A stretch of 64,000 nt of DNA from Dreissena polymorpha (taxonomy: Eukaryota; Mollusca; Bivalvia; Myida; Dreissenidae): assembly GCF_020536995.1 (NCBI RefSeq), contig NC_068357.1, forward strand, positions 70,828,468 through 70,892,467. The letters are read 5' to 3'. The notes under the pieces are model-generated. The model did no database searches. It was not told the origin of the DNA and saw only the letters and a list, made by a program, of their open reading frames with translations. The position numbers and the translations under genes were made by a program. Below, piece by piece: positions 48,701 to 59,110 of this stretch (the stretch's first letter is position 1; every line of letters starts with the position of its first letter).

Positions 48701-51700
48701 TAGTGACCTACTTTTTGACTCGACTTGACCCAGTTTTGAACTCAGCTGAGATATCATCGGGTCACTTTTTTATAAAGATTGGACATAAATGTGAACTCTT
48801 GAGTGTCACAAGGTTTCACTACAGCACTATGAGGGAAACTGTTGAACCTTGCTGGCAAGTTTTGTAACAGACCAAACTTTTTTTTTTAAATTGGTTCATA
48901 AAACGCATTTAGAGCTTTCACGAGATAAATGTTGATGTCTCACTAAGGACAATAGCTCACTATGAGCAAATTTTGATTAGGAATGCTAAACACAACACCA
49001 AGAAACAACAGAAAAAGTGTATATAATGGCAATTTAGATAAAAATAAACATATACTGCACTGTCCAAAATGCTGTTGTCACACAATTAGCCTAAACAAAA
49101 CAACTATGTTCAAATCAAGTAAGACATACATGTATGTTGGATCTAAGAATAAATGAATGAAAGCTTGCAAGCAAGGCACACTAATAATGACTGCATGGTA
49201 AGCCCTACCTGTCCCATAGACTGACACTCCCGAATGGTAGACCCCTACGCCTATATGTGAAGTGTACTCATTGATCCAGTACTGAAACAAACACATTATT
49301 GGCAATCAAGGTTGGTGAAAAACAATATATAAGCTGCGCTTTGGGAAAACTAGACTTAATGCATGTGCAAAAAGCGTCACCCAGATTAGAAAGTGCAGTC
49401 TTCACATGCTAAATAGAGACAACACATAAAGCTTTTATAAAACAAGAGATGTGTTTGTCAGAAACACAATGCCCCCTAATGCGCCGCTTTGAATTATTTT
49501 TTTTTACCTTTGACCTTGAAGGATGACCTTGAACTTTCACCACTCAAAATGTGCAGCTCCATGAGATACACATGCATGCCAAATATCAAGTTGCTACGTT
49601 CAATATTACAAAAGTTATGAAGAAGGTTCAAGTTTTGGTTAAAGTTTTGGGACACACACACGGACACATACAATGACAGACAGGCCAAAAACAATATACC
49701 TGATCTTTCGATCCGGGGGCATAAAAATTTGTAAAAAGGAAGTCTCTTCTCATACAAATCCAGTCTAGAGAGAGAGTGTCCCCCAATATCTAGTCTGTGC
49801 GGACTGCAAAGGCTAATCTAAGATGACACTTTATGTACACGCATGAAGTCCTGTTTTCCCTCAGTTCAGCTCATATTTCACCATCTTTTTATATTTTGCA
49901 ACAATTATTGAAGTTTTTAATCTTTTCGGATAGTTTGCTATTTAAAACATTATTTCAGTTATGTAATGCTTATATTATATTATTTGAAAATATCCCATCA
50001 ATCATTCTTCATGTATCTGTTTCAAGTGACTGTAAATGAAGTTTCAATTTGAAAACTAATTTGTGATGTGTAAAAGATATTTGGTCTATGAGATATATAT
50101 AAAGTAGTTATATCTACATGTAGCAATTAGCGTATCAAATAATCATGACTGTGCTTAGATGTTCATTATTTTTGTCAATTTTAACAATTTATAAAATCGG
50201 GTATATACGATTTTTTATATGTGTTTAATTGTAATATATTGATAAAATATGTTACAATAACACAAAATAGGCAAGAAAAATGATACATTAAAGCCAAATT
50301 TCATAAAATGCAGCAAAGACAAATTAGCGCCCCGAGCCGATTGTGACGTACATATTTTCCTACAATAACCGAAGCATTCGTCTATGTATTAGGATCGGAG
50401 TTAGTGTTCGTGTGTCGTATGAATAGATATCGTTGCAGGAATTCAAATAAACCGTTAAACTAAGTTAAGATTCACATCGTACATGTATGGTATACATGCT
50501 GGCGAATTCGGCTGTACAGCCGTTTTCAATTTCAGAATTAAATATCTGGCTTATTTCACATTTTTCGACACATGTTCTTCTTAACTTTTATTTTAATTTA
50601 TATTGAAATATATATATATAATAAGTTTTTTTACACATTTTATATAAATTCATTAATATTTGACAATATCGTATATACCCGCTTTAATTATCACTAAAAA
50701 TCAATAACATATCCGAAACCGAAACAGACAAATGATACATGTACATATGATAACAATGGTATTTACAATAATTCAAATTCTCAGTGATGTTATATTTGTC
50801 TTACGTAAAATTCTCTGACAAGCAATCCAAGATTTCCATCAAATAATTATAATTTCTTTGTATATCAGGAAAATGAATTTCAAGTCATTAGTTAGATATC
50901 CCACATTAAGCATTTCCTACACATCCTTAATAACAATGTATATTGCATTTACAATTACATGTAAGTGTATCACAATGAATACTGACTCAATTTGTTATTG
51001 TTCATTTACTTAATTGAAAAAATGCAACAGCTGCATTAATTGACCAATCATACTCAGTGCTTCAGCTAGGATTTGAAAAGGGCAGGGGGGCTTTTTTATC
51101 AAAAGGGCACTTTCGACGCGCAGTTTTTGTCAAAAGTGTACTTTTTTTTGTGTTTTTTTTAAGGCAGGGGGGGGGGGGCACTAGAAAGGGCAGGGCGGAG
51201 GTTCGGAAGGGCAGGGCGGGGCGCCCTTCAATTTATGCATAGCTGGAGCACTGATACTGCTACAGTATATATGTACATTGCCTTTTATATATATATTGCA
51301 ACTAAGCAAGTCTATTTATAATTGCTTTTGGTCGCTAACAATTATTTGGAGGACTTAAGCAGCCAAAAAGAGGGTGATCAGCTTGATAGTCACAGAAACT
51401 TCACATGTTAACTTCATATACATGTATACGTATGAGTCTTACTCTGGAACAATGGGTTTAATGCATGTGCGTAAAGTGTTGTCCCAGATTAGCTTGTGCT
51501 ATTTGCACAGGCTTCTGCCCTTATGGTATTTTAAGGTTAAAGGAAGTTTCTTCTTAGGGTAAATCCAGTTTAGGCAGAAAGTATTGTCCCTTATTTGGCT
51601 GTAGTGCTTGCATGGGCTATTCTGGGGCCACACTTTACACACATGCATAGAGTCATGGGCTATTCTGGGGCCACACTTTACACACATGCATAGAGTCATG

Positions 51701-54700
51701 GGCTATTCTGGGGCCACACTTTACACACATGCATAGAGTCATGGGCTATTCTGGGGCCACACTTTACACACATGCATAGAGTCATGGGATATTCTGGGGC
51801 CACACTTTACACACATGCATAGAGTCATGGGCTATTCTGGGGCCACACTTTACACACATGCATAGAGTCATGGGATATTCTGGGGCCACACTTTACACAC
51901 ATGCATAGAGTCATGGGCTATTCTGGGGCCACACTTTACACACATGCATAGAGTCATGGGCTATTCTGGGGCCACACTTTACACACATGCATAGAGTCAT
52001 GGGCTATTCTGGGGTCACACTTTACACACATGCATAGAGTCATGGGATATTCTGGGGCCACACTTTACACACATGCATAGAGTCATGGGCTATTCTGGGG
52101 CCACACTTTACACACATGCATAGAGTCATGGGCTATTCTGGGGCCACACTTTACACACATGCATAGAGTCATGGGCTATTCTGGGGCCACACTTTACACA
52201 CATGCATAGAGTCATGGGCTATTCTGGGGCCACACTTTACACACATGCATAGAGTCATGGGCTATTCTGGGACCACACTTTACACACATGCATAGAGTCA
52301 TGGGCTATTCTGGGGCCTACTTTACACACATGCATAGAGTCATGGGCTATTCTGGGGCCACACTTTACTAACATGCATAGAGTCATGGGCTATTCTGGGG
52401 CCACACTATACACACATGCATAGAGTCATGGGCTATTCTGGGGCAACACTTTACACACATGCATAGAGTCATGGGCTATTCTGGGGCCACACTTTACACA
52501 CATGCATAGAGTCATGGGCTATTCTGGGGCCACACTTTACACACATGCATAGAGTCATGGGCTATTCTGGGGCCACACTTTACACACATGCATAGAGTCA
52601 TGGGCTATTCTGGGGCCACCCTTTACACACATGCATAGAGTCATGGGCTATTCTGGGGCCACACTTTACACACATGCATAGTCATGGGCTATTCTGGGGC
52701 CACACTTAACACACATGCATAGAGTCATGGGCTATTCTGGGGCCACACTTTACACACATGCATAGAGTCATGGGCTATTCTGGGGCCACACTTTACACAC
52801 ATGCATAGAGTCAAGGGCTATTCTGGGGCCACACTTTACACACATGCATAGAGTCATGGGCTATTCTGGGGCCACACTTTACACACATGCATAGAGTCAT
52901 GGGCTATTCTGGGGTCACACTTTACACACATGCATAGAGTCATGGGCTATTCTGGGGCCACACTTTACACACATGCATAGAGTCATGGGCTATTCTGGGG
53001 CCACACTTTACACACATGCATAGAGTCATGGGCTCAGGGACTACCCTACGGGCGACTATGAGCGATAATTTCGCTCTTACGCCCGTGATTTCGCCCTACG
53101 AGCCCAGAAAAGCGAAGATAAAGTCGCCCGATTTTTTGAGTAAACAAGACCGGAAAAGCGAAAATCAAGCCGCCCGATTATTTTTGCTAAGGCGTGCTAC
53201 CGCCCGCAGGCGATAAGCAAGTTTATTGTTTGTTGTTTATCTAACGGTGACAAAATTTCCCACCGCACAGATCGTTAATTGACCGTGACAAAGCAGTCCC
53301 CTTAATATTGGTTGCTATAACAACACACTAGTGCCTCTTCGCGCGTGCCGCAAGTTGTCTTCTGATTACGTGATAATTGTTTGACCATCCGATAATTGCA
53401 GGTTTTTGGCAGACAGCACGGTTAAAGAAAGTCGGAAAAAATAATTCAAGAAAAAACAAACTTGATCAAAGGTCAATAAATTGCGTAGATCCACTATAAA
53501 GCCCAGCGAGTTTTGTCAGTTTGTTAATCCACCGAAAATTACGAGTAACACCCATCTTCTATAAACTGGAATCACAGTTCATTTTTGATACTATAAGTCA
53601 TAATACTACACATAAATATTGAAAACACACATTTCCTCGATTAGATATAAATTATCCGAGTAGAATTAAATTGCTATGTCATGACCATCAACATTGCAAA
53701 TGGCGGACGAATTGTAACATTACACCCGCGTTCAATTCAAAGCTGGGGATTCACATTACAAGTAATGGTGATTCAATAATGGAGAAAGCATTAACTGAAT
53801 TTAACAAACATTTGATAAGGTTTGTTAAACCGGATAGCAACAAGAAAAATTTTGATTATTAAAGTAAACAGGTAAGGCATTCTTAAGTGAACATATTCCG
53901 GACATGTAAAGTATTCGGATAAACAGTAATAGATGTACTAGATGTTCCATGGATTAAGATTAAGATTGTGTTTTGTTACAAAAGCAGTCATAGGGATGAT
54001 GATAATATAATGATGATAAATATGTGATGAAAAGTTGCTACCAGTACCAGGGCTCGCGCTGTCGTTCGCCACTTGAGCCATTTGCGAAAATATTGAGAAT
54101 TTGGCTCAAGAAAAATCCGATTTGCGAAAATGCTAAAATATCGTAAATTTTCATTGAAAACCGCCGCCATTTTAACCCGAAACTGGTTTTCTATATTTTT
54201 CTCTTTGTTTCAATGAAAGAATTCGCAATTTGAACAGTGAACAAAAACCGGTCTGCACCTGTATCGAGACATCGCTTGACCTTATTGTTATTGAAGTGCA
54301 CATGGTAGCTGGCCAATCAAAACTGAGTTCGCTTACACATGAAATGACGTTGTTGAATGAAACGTAAAAATGGGTGGAGCTTTGAATACACAGTTAATAT
54401 TGTCGTCTGCAACAAAATAGCGGTCGGTCGCAAATGTCGTATGATAAGATTAAAAATGAAAATAAGCCTGACCATAAATTAATTATTTCCAAGCTGACTA
54501 TCGATCTAAATAAAAGAGTGATAATTAAATAATTAGTTCTATGTCGTTGATGTTACAACTTTCTGCCGATGAAAAGGTGATTATTAATTAATTTGATCGT
54601 TTTACTCACACACTATGCTAACTAACAGCGGCGTATTTTAATCAAAGGAAAACGTGAAAAACACGCGCGGTTTAATTACAATTCAAGTTTAATTAAAGTT

Positions 54701-56322
54701 ACGAATTTGTAACACATAGGAACAGTAATTCATATCGTCTATAAAATTTGTAACATCTCATGAAAATCTCAATTGAAGGAAAATACTGCAAAGATGTTGA
54801 CTTTAAAGTGATCTACAAACTGTGGGCTTGTAAAAAAACATCGCAGAATAATAATGAAATAATAATGATACATGTCATGAATTTGTTCTCTGTGCATAGC
54901 AGGATTTGTTTGCAATGTATTTTGTGAATGAAATGTATGCTTGTATTTTACATGCCATTCATCATGTTGTTAAAAATGTGCTGTATGAAAATATCTCTAT
55001 AACTGTGAAAATTGTGATGTATATTATGATATGTGACATGTGCTTGTATATATTGTTATTTTAAACAAACGAAAACTGGTTGGCAAAAGGCCCAAAACGC
55101 ACCACAGATAATCTAGGATCCAAAATTTTTTCGGGGGGTGGGGGGGGGGGCATGCCCCCGGACCCCCATAGATCTGGGTGGCTCAAAGATATTTTGGGCC
55201 AGCGCTAGCCCTGAGTACAAATTATTAAATGACTTAAATGTGTTATGATGAAGAAGATTTTAGTGAGAATTTATTGTTTTTACAAATAAACATAGTATAA
55301 TGATAGAAATAATAAAAGTTGTAAAATAAACACGCTTTGTTTTTGATATTGTTTGCACAAACGTCTCCCTGATTTTCCAAACTTCTCCCTGTTTCAGAAC
55401 AAAGGAGAAGTCACTTCTTCCTATTTTTAAGGCCTAGGGTAGTCCCTGATGGGCTATTCTGGGGCCACACTTTACACACATGCATAGAGCCATGGGCTAT
55501 TCTGGGGCCACACTTTACACACATGCATAGAGTCATGGGCTATTCTGGGGCCACACTTTACACACATGCATAGAGTCATGGGCTATTCTGGGGCCACACT
55601 TTACACACATGCATAGAGTCATGGGCTATTCTGGGGCCACACTTAACACACATGCATAGAGTCATGGGCTATTCTGGGGCCACACTTTACACACATGCAT
55701 AGAGTCATGGGCTATTCTGGGGCCACACTTTACACACATGCATAGAGTCATGGGCTATTCTGGGGCCACACTTTACACACATGCATAGAGTCATGGGCTA
55801 TTCTGGGGCCACACATTACACCCATGCATAGAGTCATAGGCTATTCTGGGGCCACACTTTACACACATGCATAGAGTCATGGGCTATTCTGGGGCCACAC
55901 TTTACACACATTAAGTTTTGGGCTACTGGAATAGAACAGTTGAAATACAACAGGGCATATTTCTGCTAAACTGCAGGTCTGACCATAATGACTTAGTCTG
56001 TTAAACTACATAATTGCTTAACAAAAAACATGTGAAGTCTCCATTAAATATCCAAACATCCATGCAGAGATATGATTGGTTCTAGGCCTAGCCCTATAAT
56101 AAACTTACAAAATGCATGAGTAAAAAAAATAGAGGCTAGAAAATTCAAACTATCAGTTTTCTAATTTTAAGTTTAACTATAAATGAAAACCTTAAGTTAA
56201 ATATTATGAATGCTTATCGTCCAATAAACATATTTGAATTGATCAGTTCTTATATCATAGCACACTGGCAAAACCTTACTCACCATATCATAGACATTGA
56301 CAATGACTGGTTCTCTAGCCAT
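42791..56322 (-). CDS. DESI2: PPPDE-type thiol isopeptidase (DESI2-like), complete, five coding exons
   Basis: Minus-strand coding exons in order are 56322-56284 (ATG), 49281-49209, 45967-45874, 44740-44599 and 43075-42791 (TGA). Introns are GT-AG and phases match, giving 210 aa (human DESI2 194). The protein starts [13 protein letters not shown]. Exon 2 gives [18 protein letters not shown] with the catalytic His29, and exon 3 gives [17 protein letters not shown]. Exon 4 gives [20 protein letters not shown] and [14 protein letters not shown] with the nucleophile Cys107. Exon 5 gives [20 protein letters not shown] and KEWLTP, then an unconserved polar tail of about 50 residues. PPPDE proteins are cytosolic papain-like proteases that remove SUMO or ubiquitin; DESI2 is reported as a deubiquitinase. 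It lies tail-to-tail with B3GAT. The first intron (7.0 kb) contains a satellite and several transposons. The 39-nt first exon rests on the N-terminal match, the GTGAGT donor and phase 0. Confidence 0.95.
43109..43330. mobile_element. Hairpin MITE (family M), diverged copy M5
   Basis: GAGCCTTGCATTGGGAAAAT and the later GCATTAAACATAGGCTC keep the inverted ends. Internal GCAAAAATCCAGTTTAGGC and AGCCTATGCAG blocks are degraded. It lies just upstream of the last DESI2 exon. Confidence 0.65.
43354..44127 (+). repeat. Tandem-core element, family A, copy A3
   Basis: The head AACAAGCAAATTTGTTGAAT is followed by GATATCCCCCGCCAATATAC, four monomers spaced 172 bp where regular, an internal tail (GGACAACGCCAAAACAATAT with CCTCCGCCTCTGGCGGGGGA at 43630-43650), and the final tail ending GGTGGGGGATAA. 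It lies in intron 4 of DESI2. A G-run follows at 44135. Confidence 0.85.
44801..45058. mobile_element. Hairpin MITE (family M), copy M6, TA-flanked
   Basis: The ends are TGAGCCACACTCTGCG and its inverse, closing AGCGCTCA, with TA outside both. Internal AGCCTGTGCAGTCCACACAG and CGGACTGCACAGGCT blocks form further hairpins. It lies in intron 3 of DESI2. Confidence 0.85.
45060..45873. other. Unassigned intron sequence
   Basis: AT-rich part of DESI2 intron 3 with no further feature I can name. Confidence 0.4.
46176..48159 (+). repeat. Tandem-core element, family B, copy B2
   Basis: The head is ACAAGAGGGCAAAGATGGCC with TTCGCTCACCTGAG, and the tail ends GGACGACGGACGGACGG then CAATCAGGTGAGCTA. 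Monomers carry GACCAAATTTCATGAAAATT, GTGACTTCTAGAGTGTT and a C-rich tract plus GGCAGCCATGTT. Two alternating monomer types give higher-order repeats at 46.63-47.85 kb. It lies in intron 2 of DESI2. Confidence 0.85.
48160..48390. other. Unassigned intron sequence
   Basis: Short spacer in DESI2 intron 2, with a family-B-like phrase (TTGACCCCACGTGACCCAG). Confidence 0.4.
48391..48659. mobile_element. Hairpin MITE (family M), copy M7
   Basis: AATTGTGTCTTGTTCTGA and its inverse TCAGAACAAGACACAATT bound 269 bp. Internal palindromes GCCTGTGCAGTTCGCACAGG and GCGGACTGCACAGGCTAATC are well kept. It sits inside a diverged family B sequence that resumes with CATCTAGAGTGTTCACAAG. Confidence 0.9.
49330..49874. 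mobile_element. Hairpin MITE (family M), copy M8, split by a C element
   Basis: The left half (49330-49440) runs from GCTTTGGGAAAAC to AAAGCTTTTATAA and the right half (49728-49874) from AAAAAGGAAGTCTCTTCTCA to TTCAGCTCAT. Intact copies join these two halves directly, so the 49441-49727 unit was inserted into it. Confidence 0.8.
49441..49727 (+). repeat. Short tandem-core element, family C, copy C4 (one monomer)
   Basis: Head AACAAGAGATGTGTTTGTCA, a single C monomer with GACCTTGAAGGATGACCTT and GTGCAGCTCCATGAGATACA, then GACAGACAGG, AATATACCTGATC and TTTCGATCCGGGGGCATAAAA. Confidence 0.85.
49875..51054. other. Unassigned intron sequence
   Basis: Part of DESI2 intron 1; AT-rich, nothing recognised. 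Confidence 0.4.
51055..51253. mobile_element. CAGTGCT element with a 5-bp duplication
   Basis: CAGTGCTTCAGCTA at the left and TAGCTGGAGCACTG at the right are inverse (one mismatch), flanked by ATACT on both sides. The interior is built of GGGCAGGG runs. Confidence 0.8.
51432..51613. mobile_element. Hairpin MITE (family M), copy M9, source of the satellite
   Basis: It starts ATGAGTCTTACTCTGGAACA and ATGGGTTTAATGCATGTGCG and follows the family M order up to GTAGTGCTTGCAT. There its right half passes directly into the 43-bp array. Confidence 0.75.
51614..53034. repeat. 43-bp satellite, about 33 units (first block)
   Basis: The unit starts GGGCTATTCTGGGGCCACAC and continues TTTACACACATGCATAGAGT plus CAT, 43 bp in all. 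Units are almost identical; rare variants (GGGATATT, GGGTCAC, one unit short by 2-3 bases) recur in a few neighbours. The unit matches the right end of family M (GGGACGACACTTTACGCACA then TGCAT). Confidence 0.95.
53035..55448. mobile_element. CAGGGACTACCCTA element splitting the satellite
   Basis: CAGGGACTACCCTA (53035) and TAGGGTAGTCCCTG (ending 55448) are inverse ends. The 7-bp direct repeat ATGGGCT, part of the satellite unit, flanks them (53028-53034, 55449-55455). CAGGG ends point to a hAT-like group, whose usual duplication is 8 bp, so the superfamily is open. No transposase is seen. It contains a nested element at 54048-55213. Confidence 0.85.
54048..55213 (+). mobile_element. Nested CAGGGCTCGCGCTG element with a 5-bp duplication
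   Basis: CAGGGCTCGCGCTG and the inverse end CAGCGCTAGCCCTG (one mismatch) are flanked by AGTAC on both sides. The same family makes the palindrome at 11400-12745. A G/C-rich subterminal patch (CATGCCCCCGGACCCCC) lies near the right end. It is non-coding. Confidence 0.85.
55449..55910. repeat. 43-bp satellite, about 11 units (second block)
   Basis: Continuation of the same array after the transposon, ending at ACACACATTAAG. There the unit runs into TTAAG, recalling the ACATGCATTAAACCC end of family M. Confidence 0.95.
55911..56283. other. Unassigned intron sequence next to DESI2 exon 1
   Basis: No repeat is recognised. The GTGAGT donor of exon 1 is at 56283-56278 on the minus strand. Confidence 0.5.
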
Positions 56323-56406
56323 GTTGCTTTATTTTCTCTCTGCTACTCTAGAAATCTATTTTATGGAATACACAACCATCTTCATATATAGGATGCTGAA
56401 ATAGAA

Positions 56407-57422
56407 AACAAGGGCTGTTTGTAAAACATGCATGCCCCCCATATGGGCTCTCTGTTGTAGTGACAGCCATTTTGTAAATAAGTTTTATGTCACTGTGAGC
56501 TTGACCTTCGACCTAGTGACCTGAAAATCAATAGGGGTCATCTGCGCGTCATGATCTATGTACCTATGAAGTTTCATGATCCTAGCCATAAGCTTTCTTG
56601 AGTTATCATCAGGAAACCATTTTACTATTTCAGGTCACTGTGACCTTGACCTTTGACCTAGTGACCTGAAAATCAATAGGGGTCATCTGCCAGTCATGAT
56701 CAAGTACCTATCAAGTTTCATGATCCTAGGCATAAGCGTTCTTGAGTTATCATCCGGAAACCATTTTACTATTTCGGGTCACCGTGACCTTGACCTTTGA
56801 TCTAGTGACCTGAAAATCAATAGGGGTCATCTGCGAGTCATGATCAATGTACCAATCAAGTTTCATGATCCTAGGCATAAGCGTTCTTGAGTTATCATCC
56901 GGAAACCATTTTACTATTTCGGGTCACCGTGACCATGACCTTAGACCTAGTGACCTGAAAATCAATAGGGGTCATCTGCTAGTCATGATCAATCTACCTA
57001 TCAAGTTTCATGATCCTAGGCATAAGCGTTCTTGAATTATCATCCGGAAACCATTTTACTATTTTGGGTCACCGTGACCTTGACCTTTGACCTAGTGACC
57101 TGAAAATCAATAGGGGTCATCTGCTAGTCATGATCAATCTACCTATCAAGTTTCATGATCCTAGGCATAAGCGTTCTTGAATTATCATCCGAAAACCATT
57201 TTACTATTTCGGGTCACAGTGACCTTTGACCTAGTGACCTCAAAATCAATAGGGGTCATCTGCGAGTCATGATCAATGTACCTATGAAGTTTCATGATCC
57301 TAGGCCTAAGCGTTTTTGAGTTATCGTCTGACAACCACCTGGTGGACGGACCGACAGACCAACTGACAGACCGACATGAGCAAAGCAATATACCCCCTCT
57401 TCTTCGAAGGGGGGCATAAAAA
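56407..57422 (+). repeat. Tandem-core element, family D, copy D1
   Basis: The head is AACAAGGGCTGTTTGTAAAA with CATGCATGCCCCCCATATGG. Six monomers of about 145 bp follow, with GTGACCTTGACCTTTGACC, AAAATCAATAGGGGTCATCT, AAGTTTCATGATCCTAGGC and AGTTATCATCCGGAAACC. The tail has GACGGACCGACAGACC, AATATACCCCCTCTTC and the palindrome partner GAAGGGGGGCATAAAA. It lies immediately upstream of the DESI2 start codon exon, so possibly in its promoter region. Confidence 0.9.
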
Positions 57423-58787
57423 TATCATATAAAAATGAAAGACAACGCATTCACAAGTGTTAAGATGAACAAGAAATGTTTGTGAAACCCTCATAACTTG
57501 CATGACTTTTTAATAATGATGTCAATCCCAACAGATATAAATCTGCCCGCAGTCAAACTATATTATGTTAATTGCCAAGCAGGATGGAGGCATTCCATTT
57601 GAAAACAAGGTAACGTGATGTGCAAGCAACCGGCACAGTTTTTCTTATATGATTTTCTTATTTTCTAATGACCAATCAATAAGCAAATTTAAATAAAGCC
57701 TGCCTGCAACACATCAAGTGTCAGCCAAGAGGGGGAATTGGACGTAATCTTCGCCGAAAGTTGCTTAACTTCGCTTTCTTTAAAGAGCTAGGAGAAATTC
57801 ATGTTGCTCTTTTTTTCAACCTCCCATTCAAATTCCAGCAAATACATTTATTTATCACACCTGTTTAAAATCCAATTAATCAGATGCAGTAAAATGTTAA
57901 TAGTTTTCTCAAATCTTATCCTCTGTGGAACTAATTCAATAATGCTCTATCAGTATGTGCATGCTTCCGGTAAAGTAATATTGATTAATGCCTTCTGAAA
58001 TGACCACTTGCTGATCGTGTTACAAGCCTACAGCATAAACTCCCTACAAACAGGCCCTAACTCGGCATTCACATCAAAGACCTTCGATGTGTGACCCACA
58101 CAATACACAATGCAACTAATTACAAGATATTCAAAAGATTAGCAAACAACCTGACTTCTCCTTGATTTCTGCTGACTTTTCAATAAATGGCAGTCAAGAG
58201 AGAAGAGACTTCCCCCTAAAGTTGGAACCTAGGCAAACACTAGACACATACAAAGTATTTTCTAAATTTCAGGCGAAAGTGAATATTTATGTACATTGTA
58301 TAGTGAGTCAGCATCTGTCTGTGTTTAAAATGTGTTTTCCTTTTAGTTTAAAACGAGGTAAATTTACAGCATGGAAAAAACATCAAATCTTAATTCTTTT
58401 TGGATTTGATACCTAAACTTGTTAACACTGTCCTCCATGAAATTTAACATGAATAAGGGCAGACAGTTGTGTATTTCAACAAATACTACTAACTAGTATT
58501 ATTTGGATTGAGGATTAAGCGCTCTGCAAGTAAAATGTTAATTTCATATTGTTCTAAATTTTTGCGACCTAATGAAAATTTCAACAATGCTGATATTGGT
58601 AAATGAGTTGAAGCAAAGTGTAATAATATAGATAATCAATTTCATGCTACTTCACGGTGACAATAATTTTTATTTTAGAGCTTGAAACAAATGACTAAAT
58701 CTAAAATACATTTACATGTATTTATGCAGCCTATGTTTGCAGTAATGTTTACATAATATAATTTTTGGGTCACCTGTTTGCTCACAG
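57423..58787. other. Unassigned sequence upstream of DESI2
   Basis: No exon or repeat is recognised apart from a family-C-like head echo (AACAAGAAATGTTTGTGAAA) at 57469. Confidence 0.4.
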
Positions 58788-59100
58788 TGTTTTTTTTCAC
58801 CATTTTGGGAATGGGGCCATGTCCCTTTGGATTGGGAAAATTCGCGTTTTTTTTACTAAAATTGGGAAATTAGTGTTGTTGTTGTTTTGCTAACATATGC
58901 TTCAAAATTGAGGATTCAAGTGTGTCCAGTATAATATTTACTAAGGTTGATCTTATATGGATGTGAGATGAACAAAATATTGAGATCTAAAAAAAAAAAA
59001 TTTTTTTTTTTTGAAACCTTCCATTGGGAATTTTTAGCTCCCATTTGGGAAAAATATATTCTTTTTCCATTGGGAATGGGTCCGGTTACCGGACCCGATT
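58788..59100. repeat. TTGGGAA-rich repeat (family W)
   Basis: Starts CAGTGTTTTTTTTCACC, with many ATTGGGAAAA/TTTGGGAA units and GGTCCGGTTACCGGACC, a perfect short palindrome near 59080-59096. Confidence 0.6.
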
Positions 59101-59110
59101 TTGAATGAAA

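Noticed and set aside
53671-53862. 63-codon frame inside the satellite-splitting transposon
   Set aside because: No similarity to a transposase or other family that I can see; likely chance in a non-autonomous element.
51614-55910. CRISPR-like array
   Set aside because: Units are contiguous 43-bp repeats without distinct spacers, in an animal intron.
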